From NCBI GenBank assembly GCA_033085395.1, contig JANQBS010000082.1:1-64000 (forward strand): a DNA stretch of 64,000 nt. Direction: 5' to 3'. Below are positions 36,119-46,404 of this stretch, piece by piece. Numbering within the stretch: position 1 is the stretch's first letter; each line of letters opens with the position of its first letter. Under the pieces are notes generated by a model. The model was not told the origin of the DNA. It saw only the letters and a program-made list of their open reading frames with translations, and did not search any database. The stretch is from Xanthoparmelia taractica. Its lineage: Eukaryota; Ascomycota; Lecanoromycetes; Lecanorales; Parmeliaceae. The position numbers and the translations under genes were made by a program.

Positions 36119-37721
36119 ATGGTACACACGCTAGGGATTGTGGATGAAGACGGGACGGGTGGATGGCAAACCCCACAGGAAAGACAGACGGGTCGCCGAC
36201 CTTCCGACCTTCGCGTCCTACGCTCGTGTCCTTTGTAATGGCTCTTTTATCTTTATGATTTTATCATGTCATGCTTGCTCTTAATTTCTAGACCATATCA
36301 CGGGCGCCCCTGGTGGCTCTGGATACCTTGTTCGCTTCTTGCAACCCCATTTACTCTTGCTCCCAAAAGGGACTTCACATAGATGCTTTAGCTCATGAGC
36401 GCGTTGGCCGAGGAGGCGCTGACGTGTGAAGGTCAAAGAGGAGAGAAGATGTTGACATGTATATTAGATAGCTCAATGCTTTAAATGGCACTGGTGCCAG
36501 GATACCACCGCTCCCCATCTGCGTGGTTTCACTTCGTTTTGAAGGCACCCTCGCGGTTTTTGCCATTATCAGACACCTATGCTCAATTCCATTAAAAATC
36601 AAATTGTGAACTGCTAAGAATTTTCCGGAAGCAGAGCGCCTTTTTTTCCAATGTCTAAAATGTATGTCTATTGCATATATCCCTTTATTACCTTGCATAC
36701 CGACCAATCTCGTTCGATGGAAGAAGATTAGGTATGCATCCTTGCCACGCTCAAAATCTTTCCGCCATCTTTGTCTGTACCTTTAACCTCCCAGGAGGTG
36801 TGATTTACAGTTGATAGGTTTCCCGCACGATAGCAGATACTTTGCCCGGCGACGTCATTCATCGTGTTACGAGTGTATATATGCTTACCGCCTTTCCTGG
36901 GTTTTGGGAGTCGACGAGATTGGCGCTTGGTTTGGTTGGGGGAAGGGAAGGGGCTTGGTTGGGTAGGGAGAGGAGAGGAGAGGAGGGGGACGCGCGGGTT
37001 TCAATGGTTGCAATTTTGGGGGCAGAGGCATGGCGGGACGTGGGCGCGAGGAGAGTGTGAGACCTACTGAAGATGTGGGGGGGAACATGGCGAGGGGGTG
37101 TTGGAGATGTGTGCGAGACGTTCTGGGATGTCAGCGGTCCTTGACTGCGCCTTTTTCATGTCTCAGGGCAAGGCCTGTGACATGGCCTTTTGTGTGTGAA
37201 TAGATTCGAGTTCCAATCGGCTTATACACGGGGACTGAAGGTCCCCTGCATGGCTGGGCTGCAGCCTTGTGATATGATATTTGAGTGAGGCAAATGGATG
37301 TCAAATCTGTCAACAGAGATCATGTTGCGCGCTGGCCAATAGGAAGCTAGATTCTATGCCGCTTGTAGGTTGGTTGGCGTAGAAGCACCTGACTACCCAA
37401 GTCTTGCCGTACCGCATTTCCAACACGATATCAGAAACACCTGCCTTTGAACCCGCCTCATCGCAGGATGTGACCAGTTTGAGCTTAGAGCCAGGGCTTG
37501 ATTTGATACTCTTCGATGCTTTCTTCGGCATTACGAATGTAATTATGAAAGGGAGGGTATCGGCCAACATGGTCTCCGGCAAGCGGATCCTCTTTAATAT
37601 AAAAGACCGGTGGGTTTCCCATGCAAACTGACATTCTCTCTCCTGTACCCATCTCAGCCTGCTTTTCCTACATCTCTTTCCTTGAACAGGAAACTCCGTA
37701 TTCCGTATTTAAACAAAAATC
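36119..37721. other. Intergenic, SH3 protein gene to FAD monooxygenase
   Basis: About 1.6 kb. A G-rich stretch at 36,930-37,030 gives long but non-coding-looking frames on both strands. No gene was recognised. Confidence 0.4.
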
Positions 37722-38966
37722 ATGTCTGCCCCTCGTATAGCCATCATCGGAGCCGGACCTGGAGGTCTGACGCTCGCCCGTATCCTCCAGCATAACGGAA
37801 TGCCATGCACCCTTTTCGAACTCGACCGGGATCGATATACCAGAGACCAAGGAGGTATAGTGGATCTGCACCGCGACATGGGCCAGCTTGCCCTGCGCGA
37901 GGCGGGCTTGTTTGGAGAGTTCCAGAAGCACTCGCTTCCTGCTGCCGAGGCGATGAAGTTGGTGAAGAGTGATGGGAGGGTTATGTGGGATGAGAACGAC
38001 ATGAATAGTGCAGGTGTTGATTATTCGAGAGACCGTCCTGAGATCGATCGGTCGAGGCTGAGGGATTTACTGCTGGATTCTATCCACTCTGATTCTCTTC
38101 AGTGGAATAGAAAGCTTCTTCGGGTTGAGCCAGCCGAGGGTGACGACGTCAAGTACGATCTCCACTTCGCGGACGGCGTGGAAGTGGGGTTCGATTTGGT
38201 AGTGGGTGCCGATGGCGCCTGGTCCAAAGTCCGGAGCCTACTCACCGACCAGCTGCCCTTTTATTCCGGCATCACTGTGATCGAATTGAAGGCTACGGAA
38301 GTCAGCACAAAGAAACAGTGGCTGTCGGCCTTCACCGGCCAGGGGAGTTGCTTCATGTTCGACGAAGGCCGAGCACTGGTTTGCCAACGAAACGGCAACG
38401 ACAGCATCCGCGTCTACGCCGCTGTCCGCCAGCCCGAGACGTGGGTCAAGGACTGCGGCATAGACTGGAACCACCGGCATCTCGCCCAAGAGACCTTCAC
38501 GGAACGTTACTTTGGCGACTGTCACGACGACCTGAAGCGCGTCATTGCCGTCGAGGCTTCAGACGGGCTGATCCCGAGACCGCTGTGGATGCTTCCCGTT
38601 GGTTCGAAATGGTCGCCGCACCCTGGCGTGACGCTTCTTGGAGATGCGGCCCATCTCATGACACCCTTTGTGGGCGTCGGAGTGAATGTAGCTCTGGCCG
38701 ACGCCCTGGATCTATCACGAGCGCTGTTGAAGCGGAAGGGGGACTTTGAAACTGACATGCGTGGCCAGCTGGCTGACGCTCTGCAGGAGTATGAAGGAAC
38801 GATGTTTGAGCGCGCGGAAGAGAATATGGCTAAGTCGTGGGGTGGGCTGCAGCATCATTTTAGTGCACAGGGTGTCGACGAGCGGGTGAAGCGGCTGCAG
38901 GGTAGAGCGAGGATGAGAGAAGCGGCGAAGTCGCGACGGGAAGGACAACAGATGGTATGTCATTAA
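37722..38966 (+). CDS. FAD-dependent monooxygenase, TetX/PHBH-like
   Basis: Class A flavoprotein monooxygenase, single exon, 414 aa. N-terminal FAD-binding GAGPGG (residues 10-15), the acidic end of the second strand (FELDRD), the family segment GGIVDLHRDMGQLALREAGL seen in TetX-like enzymes, and the second FAD motif GDAAHLMTPFVGVGVN (~307-322). These support aromatic or polycyclic hydroxylation using NAD(P)H and O2; the substrate is unknown. The ATG at 37722 has good context and follows a C/T-rich leader. It ends 47 bp from the stop of a Zn2Cys6 regulator on the other strand. No polyketide synthase or other biosynthetic gene is nearby, so detoxification is at least as likely as biosynthesis. 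Confidence 0.88.
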   Translation: MSAPRIAIIGAGPGGLTLARILQHNGMPCTLFELDRDRYTRDQGGIVDLHRDMGQLALREAGLFGEFQKHSLPAAEAMKLVKSDGRVMWDENDMNSAGVDYSRDRPEIDRSRLRDLLLDSIHSDSLQWNRKLLRVEPAEGDDVKYDLHFADGVEVGFDLVVGADGAWSKVRSLLTDQLPFYSGITVIELKATEVSTKKQWLSAFTGQGSCFMFDEGRALVCQRNGNDSIRVYAAVRQPETWVKDCGIDWNHRHLAQETFTERYFGDCHDDLKRVIAVEASDGLIPRPLWMLPVGSKWSPHPGVTLLGDAAHLMTPFVGVGVNVALADALDLSRALLKRKGDFETDMRGQLADALQEYEGTMFERAEENMAKSWGGLQHHFSAQGVDERVKRLQGRARMREAAKSRREGQQMVCH

Positions 38967-39013
38967 TCGTGTAGTTAGATCTGATTAGAATTGTCGTATA
39001 TCTCAAACCCTCA

Positions 39014-40714
39014 TCAACTTCCACCGTTTCCAAGACCAACGCATCCTTCTCTTTCGTCCGGAGCATTAACCGAGAAATCGAAACCGCTGGAATCGACTTG
39101 TCGCAGACCGAATTCTAGGGGTTTAGCAGCCAAGTAAGAATTTCCTCGAACAAAGTCAAAGGCTGTTATGGCGCGCTGACGCCGTTGTTCGATGGTCTCT
39201 GGATTGTCGAGAAGCGCGTTGCTCTCCAGCTTGATTTGTTCTGGCAGAGTGCTCCATCGTAGTCGTGCATGGTATAGGGAGCGCAGTATCTTCGCAAGCG
39301 TTAAGAGTGCCATATTCGCGACACAGTCCAAGACGCCGGATATAATATCTGGATATTCTATGTGCCCCTGGATGACTTGCTGTGATGAGGCATTGGATAA
39401 GAGCAAGGGTTCTGCTTCGCACGTCATCCGTTCCTTTACATCATCCGACATTGTGGATGCTTTGTGCATTAGTGAATGTAATCGTTCGTCCATTCGTGTT
39501 TGATCTCCCTGATCCTCATGTATTGGCGAATAATGCAAGATCAGGCTTGGCAAGTCGACTAGGATAGCAAGGAGTCGAGACCGTAAGCCCAGGATTCGTG
39601 ACTGAAAGTTTTGAAAAGGCCAGACTGGGCTTTGCCGTATGAGAGCTTGCCATTCCGGGGAACGCAGGAAACAATGTTCTTTGGACCGCAAAGATTGACT
39701 AAACTATACCAAAAAGAGTAGACGTCAGTGGATTTTGGGCACACCTTGTGAAGATATGGATGCTCTATATAGCACTTACTGTAACACTCAACTGAGATTC
39801 TAGCATTGCGTGGTCGAAAGCACTTTTGTATCGTTGCACGCCGCGAGAATAGAGGAGAACAGTGGTTCCGTGAGCCAGGTGGCTCCATTTGCCTTTACCG
39901 TCATTTATAACGAGCTTAATGTGATAATTTACACTCAGCCAATTTTCTGGTCTGTCGACGCTGCATGGACAAACTCACCTCACACATCTGTAGCAATATC
40001 GACGCACATAGGGTCTCTGATTCCATTTGGAGAGACGTGTCGCTAAGGCAGCCGCGCAAGGAAGATAACGCTTGGGCGTAACTGTGGCAGATGCTTGCCG
40101 GAAAATAATGTGGAGAGCAATAGATGTCACAGAGACATGATACTGCGGCGTCGAGTGCTGTATTGCGGCCCATGCGAGCCGGGACGTATTGAAAGAATGA
40201 TCCAACAAGCCATAACGGGATCAATGTTCCCTTGACTTTGCTTTCCAAGCAGTATACCAGTGACGACCCAAGGGGATTAGTTTCAAGATATCGAGGTACC
40301 TCAGACAGAGTGTACTTTTTATTGGTACTGTAATGTGAGCCACGGGAACATTTGTGGTTTTTCCACACATTCACCGCGCCATCAGATCTCGTACTATCCT
40401 CGTGCAGATTATCATCAATGTCATCATAAATGTATTGTCTTTGGGCGTAGTGTTCCGCCAATCGAGGAGCCTCGTCCACAAATCTCCACGAGGTCATATA
40501 CCCGGGACATTTCCATCCTGACCTGATACATTCTGAGCACGATGGCTTCTGTCCGCCGCACTAGATTGGCTGTTGGTTCAGTAATCTTCATCTCGAACAT
40601 TTGAATAAGTTGGTTGTTCAATAGGAAACTGATTAATCACAATGCGTGGAGACATGCCTTCTTTTTCCGTTTTCGACAATTGTCACAGCGATTGCTTGTG
40701 CGGGTGCCAACCAT
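39014..40714 (-). CDS. Zn2Cys6 transcription factor with fungal TF domain
   Basis: Binuclear zinc-cluster regulator. Exons 40714-40658, 40560-39979, 39914-39780, 39703-39014; 487 aa. The zinc cluster is completed only by splicing: exon 1 gives CDNCRKRKKK and exon 2 starts CGGQKPSCSECIRSGWKC, making C-x2-C-x6-C-x6-C-x2-C-x6-C. The first intron (40657-40561) starts with GCATGT, a GC-AG donor; no GT donor gives the proper spacing. The other introns are GT-AG. The body contains the pattern typical of PF11951-type regulators (SFFQYVPARMGRNTALDAAVSCL). It is convergent with the FAD monooxygenase, a possible but unproven target. The start ATG at 40714 is followed by MVGTRTSNR, a usual lead-in. Confidence 0.85.
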
Positions 40715-41598
40715 ATCAAAATATCGGAGAGACAAAGCAGGCGGCGGATGGCAGTGATGTATGAAGTCTCGGAGTCCTGGGGATGGTCTCTACGTAGACT
40801 TATAGCGTCAATGAATAGTAGACACGTACTGCTGGTTGTTGGTGGCGAATACATTAGCTCACTCGATGTATTGAGGAATATGAGACACCTGGAGGTGGCA
40901 CAGTTTCAAGGTCCAATTTCTTCCTTGCCTGTCACATAGCCCTAGCCCCGACAGAAAATTGGCATCACATACAGTATGATCTTGTCATTGTTGGTCGGTT
41001 TGGTATTACATGTAGTGGTTCGATTTCTAATGCAGTGATATAAGGGTAGAGTGGGGTTGTCTGCCCTCCTATGTAGGAGTATCCAACTGGATACCCGCTT
41101 TCATCACCGCAATAGTCTCAATATGTACCAGCTGACGGAGTGGTCCACTTCTACGGTCAAGAGACCTTCCAAAACTATTCTACAGGACCTCGTCAGCCCT
41201 GAATCGATCGAAAGGGCATCCCTATAATAGGTTGATCCAACAAGTCAGTCAGTCGGTGGAAAATACATAAGATGTGTAAATGGAAGCATGAGTATAGAAA
41301 AACAGGTGCCGCAGGCCGATCTTCTTGATTAAGGTGCCACCGTCAGGATGGAGCATGACAGCAACTTGAGAAAATTGCAAGGCTAGAGTTATTTGGACGC
41401 ATTGAGTTTAGCGCGATACCGATCAGCGGCGCGTCTCTTTCATGCCCTATACCTCCAAAGCGCGTTCGAAGCCGGCGTTGAGCTCTAGAGACGAGCTCTC
41501 CCTTGCGCCAAGGTCGGCGCAGTAGTAATCAAGCCTTTGAGCAACCAGCATCGCGCTCGAGGAGACCGAGTGCTGGGACGGGCCAATCGGGTATCCCT
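40715..41598. other. Divergent interval Zn2Cys6 gene / MAD1
   Basis: Nearly 900 bp holding the promoters of both flanking genes. The final ~110 bp (from about 41,489) stay open in the MAD1 frame and read as Ser/Arg-rich sequence (RRSSNQAFEQPASRSRRPSA), so part of this interval is probably a MAD1 5' exon. Confidence 0.5.
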
Positions 41599-43884
41599 AT
41601 GGCGAACTCGAGGGTCAGTACTCATTGACCGTCTTAGTCGCAGCAGCAGTAGTCCAGGGGCACGATGCTGATGACTTTCCTAGATGGTCCAAAATCGTAT
41701 TGGTAACACCCAACCGACTTACGATTTTCTCGCGGGCAGCTCAGTAATCGCTCCCTCAGTGTCTGGGCAGCGTGAGCCATTGGGGCAGAGCTTCAGGCAA
41801 TCCCAGGCCACCAAGCCAGATATTGGCAATGAGGATCTCAGAGCGCAGGTTAAGACGCTGCAATATGAGTTAGAGTCGCTGAAGCACGAGAGGGAGCTGT
41901 CGAAATTGAGACACGATAAGGAGCTCAGAGATGCGCAGCTCAAAGCTGAGGAGTTGTTTAGGAAGGCACAGGTACGTTGGGTTCCTGCGTGATGAGCGCG
42001 ATCTATCCCGCTGAGAAGGGTGTTTTTCCTCAGGCAGAGGAGAGCAGCAGACACGTGCCCAGCCATAAATACGACGCCCTGAAGCGCGAGCTCAAGGATT
42101 CCCAAGACCAAGCGATCAATCAGCAGAATGCACTCGAGAAGAGGCTACGCACTGCACAGGAAGAGTGTCGGGCAGCCAAGGAAGAATCTGAGGAGGTACA
42201 GACAGAGTTCGAGGGTTTGAATCGTCAGCATAAGCATCAATTGGAGGAGATCGAGTCGAAGCATGCTGCGTTGCAGAAGACGCTTCGCGATTTGCGGGAT
42301 GATTTGGCGAACAAGGCTTCGGCTCTACATACTACGCAGGAGAGACTTTCGCAGCGGGAGAGTGAGACTGGACAGCTTGAGAGCGAAATCCTAAGGCTCA
42401 AAGCGCAGACAGGTGATGCTGAGACTCTTGCGGTCATCAAGAGGGAGCTGTCCGAACAAGTGTCGCATATTAGGAAGCTGGAGTCTACGAACAGAGAGCA
42501 GAATGCCGAACTCAAGCATCTGCGCCGTGTCCACAAAGCTGTGGAAGTCGTCGAAGAAGAGAAAGGAGCGTTGGAGAACAGGGTCAGTCTGATGGGCGAT
42601 ATTGAGAAAAATCTACGAGAAGCACAACTCCAGCGGCAGATACTCGAGGATGAGAGGCGCTCTTGGACCTCGTATCTTGAGAGCGAAGGCGGCACTGGCA
42701 GAGTTGAGTTTGACTCACCCGAAGATGTGGCCAGAGCTCTTGTCAGGGAGCGGGTGGAGAATGCGTCATTACTGCAGAAGATAGGAGCTGTACAGCCTGA
42801 ACTTCTGGAGAAAGATGAGATTATCAAGAGCCTGGAGGAAGAACGTAGCAAGATCTATTCTGAAATGGAGAAGCTGCGCAGCAGCGGCGCAAGTGGTAAT
42901 GACAATCGAGCGAGGATACGTCTTGAACGGCAGCGCGCTCTCGCAGTCAAAGAAGTCGACTTGCTTCGCGAGCAATTACGTACCTTTGATAGCGAAGAGC
43001 AAACCTATCACTCCGAAAATCAATTCGACGCCATCAAAAGCCAACGCATCGCCGAACTTGAAGACCTCTTGGACCAACACCGTACCGAAATCCAAACACT
43101 TAATACTGAGATCTCGACTCTCGAAAACCGCGCTCCTGCTGCACCGCAAAGCCCACTTAAACGTCCAAGGGAGGAAGACGCAGACGACCACCAGTTGGGT
43201 CAATTGTCCCGCAAGAACCGCAAACTCCAAGACGCTCTCTCCAGCCTCCAAGCCACCTACGCCCTCCTCCAAACCGAACATACAGCCCTGCAATCACAAC
43301 TCTCCTCCCTCCAACAATCCGCCAAAACGCGCATCCTCTCCCTCCGCTCCAACCCCAGCGACAATTTCGAAGCCACTAAACTGAGCACGCTCACCACCCT
43401 GCGCCAAGAAAACAAAGACCTCCTCGCCCAGCTTGAAAACCGCCCCGACGCCGCCGGCACCAAGCTCGTCCCGCAGAGCACCCTCGAAAACCTCCGCCTA
43501 GAAATGCAGGACCTGGAGCAACAAGTCAGAGACAAGGAGAAGCGCATGTTGCGCCTAAAAGAAATCTTTGGCAAGAAATCGCTCGAGTTCCGGGAAGCGG
43601 TTTTCAGCCTGCTGGGATGGAAGACGGATTTCAGACCGAATGGCAAGGTCGCGCTGTCTTTGAATACGGGCAATGAGGATGGCGATGGCGACGAGGTGGA
43701 TGAGTGCTGCATCATTTTCGATGGGGAGAATGGCACGATGAAGATTGCTGGCGGGCCGGATAGTGCGTTTGCGTTGCAGATAAGGCCGCTGATTAGGCAG
43801 TGGGTGGAGGGGAGGCGGTATATTCCTGGGCTGATGGCGGGTATTATACTTAGTAAGGTTGAGGATGGGACTTTGGTTATTTGA
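41599..43884 (+). CDS. MAD1: Spindle assembly checkpoint protein Mad1
   Basis: Coiled-coil checkpoint scaffold that recruits Mad2 to unattached kinetochores. Model: 41599-41613, 41684-41971, 42034-43884; at least 717 aa. Residues ~50-520 are almost continuous heptad coiled coil. The Mad2-interaction motif is visible as RILSLRSNP (~534-542; basic-aliphatic-aliphatic-x5-Pro). The C-terminal region has the RLK motif in RMLRLKEIFGKKSLEFREAV and the RWD-like domain ending ILSKVEDGTLVI. The N-terminus is uncertain: 41599 is the first in-frame ATG in the preceding exon, but that frame stays open upstream to ~41,489 behind a possible CTAG acceptor, so a further 5' exon is likely. Confidence 0.88.
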
Positions 43885-44282
43885 AGGTTGAGAGCAAGTC
43901 GGATCGTCTATCACATTATTCAGTGATTCAATCGCAATACCGGACAAGTTTACAAGAATATTGAATACTTTTGATACCCAGTCTTTATCGTCCTATATTG
44001 CAGGATGTCTCAAGAACGTGAAAGCTTATAGCATCTTAGTATTAATGCATGATAGAAACACAGCTTAGCCACAAGTCTATTAGCAGATTGAATGTTCTTC
44101 TTTCTTGTCCTAGTGTCTGTGCAGTGAGATATACCTTGGACTAGCCCTCACGTCAAGCATCTGCTCGTAACTTCTGGCTTTTTATAAGCTTCTTCCTCTT
44201 GCTACGATCTCATGCTTGATGGCCCTCGACGTCCCCAAGCGCTTTGCATCGCTTCCATGTCTTCTCCGCGCAGATCTTGTAC
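43885..44282. other. Convergent 3' region MAD1/PRP3
   Basis: About 400 bp between the two stops; no gene was recognised. Confidence 0.4.
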
Positions 44283-46133
44283 TCATGATACACTCTTCGC
44301 TTGAGTCCAAAAATTCTCCATCTTCGTCCTTGCCAGCACATCCATCGCCTCCTTGTCCGTCTCCACGCTCTTACTCCCCCATTTGCGAAACGCACGGTCC
44401 TTTTGCTGCCCTTCGAAGAGAAGCGTACATTTATTGGAACTCAAGTCCTTCAGATTACCTTCAGCGTCAAGGGACTCGAGCCAAGCGGCGCGAGCCTTTT
44501 GATTTCCTTCGCGGACAGCTGGGATGGAATTTTCGGTCCAATCTATACGGTTGAGCATGAGCTTCTTGTAGGCTTTGACGCTGTGCTCCCCCGACTCAAA
44601 AAATACAAGGCTGAAGGCGGGGGACGATAGGCATAGACCTGTTCCACTCATCTGTTCCGCGTTCTTACAGATTTTGAAGAGATGCCTGCCATTTGCCAGA
44701 GAGTCAATCTTGTAGACTGTCAGATAGACGCCCTTTGCGGCATCTTGAGCTTTCTTCTGCTCTAGCTTCTCGTGCTTCTCTTCTTTGGTGAGTTTGCGGT
44801 CTTCGTTCATCTGGTTGTGCTTTTGAGCGCGCTCGGCGATCTCTCGGTTGACTTTGGCTTCGACAGCGGTTGGATCCTTGACGGCGTCCTCCCCCAGCAC
44901 GCGCATCATGTTCTTGAGTTTGACCTCTATTATAAATACTAGAGTCAGCATGTCTTCGTTGAAGGTAGGGAAGAGAGATAATGACGGAACACGTACTTGG
45001 TGGGTCGGGAGGTAATAACCCAAGCCTAACCTTCGTCTGGTGCTCTTTGAGATTTTCCATCCTCTTCTGTCTTCGAAGCTTCGCCTGCTCTTTGGGAGTT
45101 AAAAACATTGGGCGAGGTGCCGGCATCTGACTAGCGGACGGCGGTTCCAATAGTACCGGATGTTGGACGTAGCGGGTAATGATCGTGTCAGGAGAATCCA
45201 AGTCAAAGCCACTCCCATCGTCGCCAACAGAACCGTAATCCTTCCCCTTGACAATGTTCTCATCCCACCACTCAACATCCGGAGGCGCCGCAATGACGAA
45301 ATTTTTCTCCGATGGGTCTCCTTTCTCTAGGGCTTTCTTCGAGGTGGCTGCGATTCTCATTTTCATCTGCACATATTCCCAGCGGTCAGCATTCCATTAT
45401 GGAATCAGGCTGCAGCAATGAGCTTGGAGAAACATAATGTGGAAATACCTACTTCTTCGAGAGCTCGCTGCCTCCGTAGAGCCGCGCCCTGCTGGATGTA
45501 TTTGCCCTTTGCATTGAAAGCTAAATCCCTCCGGTTCCTTGCTTTCAGCGTCGCTGTATGTGATCCTAGGCTGGCATCGAAATAGGGGTTGGTGCGAGTC
45601 TCGGTAGGGTCCGGAAGAGAGAGGTCCAACTGCTTCTTCGGTTTCGAAATTTGATCTGCTTTAAACTGTACCTTGCTTTTGGAAGGTCTGAATTCCTGCT
45701 TCGCGTTTTCCATCAAGGCAGGATGTAATTGTGTTCCTAGTCCGCCCTTTGCTTGAAAACTGCCATCTTCAAATTGAAAGACTGGAGAAGCCGTTCGCTG
45801 CTCTGAGACTCCACTGGTCTTCGCCATTGTAGCAGCTACTCTGGCCTTTATCTGTTCTAACTTTGTCATGGCTGAGGTTCCTGGCCCAGCTGATGAAGCC
45901 TGTGAAGGAGGGATCATGCCGTTTGTTCCAGATTTGAGCCGCGCCGCCGCGGCGGCAGCTCTTGCTCTTGCGTCTGCAAGGATTTTGCTGACATCTGGCT
46001 TATTGGCCGTATTTGCTCCAGGTACAGGGGCCGGAGAGCCATTGTTGGATCGGATCTTCTTTTGAGCGCCCTCGTTATTTTGGAGGTCATCGTGAGGTCT
46101 CTTTAGGCTGGTTGAGGAAAAGGTGTCTGCCAT
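44283..46133 (-). CDS. PRP3: U4/U6 snRNP splicing factor Prp3
   Basis: Component of the U4/U6.U5 tri-snRNP that binds the U4/U6 duplex. Exons 46133-45453, 45366-44997, 44926-44283; introns of 86 and 70 nt; 564 aa. The N-terminal part contains an Ala/Arg helix (KILADARARAAAAAARLKS) and the conserved NPYFD...RRDLAFNAKGKYIQ segment. The central PRP3 region has EWWDENIV, DTIITRYVQHPVLLEPP and FLTPKEQAKLRRQKR. The C-terminal DUF1115 domain runs from VKLKNMMRVLGEDAVKDPT to the end (ARTKMENFWTQAKS). The phase-1 junction PDPP/KVKL is essential for family continuity. It shares a 271-bp divergent promoter with RPA1. Confidence 0.94.
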
Positions 46134-46404
46134 GTTGTATATCTAGCGGTGAGACATCAATCAGCACTAGAAGCGACTCACGTTGTATATCTGTTGCAAC
46201 CAGCTGGGAATCGTAAGAATGAGGCGCAGGTGCACTTCTATAAAGAGTTGAGGAAGATGAAGGGTTCACTTGCCTAAATGCCAAGCCGTTGCTCGGCAAA
46301 ACCTTGATCCGGATATTCACAAGATTAAAGTATTTCCCAATAGCTCTCAATGGGCGGCCAGCCATTATATGCTCAGACAGATGATATGGATGAAATAAAC
46401 CACC
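46134..46404. promoter_or_regulatory. Divergent promoter PRP3/RPA1
   Basis: 271 bp between the start codons of the splicing factor and the Pol I subunit; both promoters must be contained here. No specific binding site was recognised. Confidence 0.5.

Noticed and set aside
36930..37060. Long open frames on both strands in a G-rich tract
   Set aside because: Low-complexity G-rich sequence avoids stops by composition; no protein signal.
40424..40621. 65-codon ORF upstream of the fungal TF domain in another frame (MNNQLIQMFEM...)
   Set aside because: The alternative frame of the same bases encodes a perfect zinc-cluster half (CGGQKPSCSEC...), which is far more specific.
37722..40714. Secondary-metabolite gene cluster
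   Set aside because: No polyketide, peptide or terpene synthase, transporter or further tailoring enzyme is nearby; one oxygenase plus one regulator is not a cluster.
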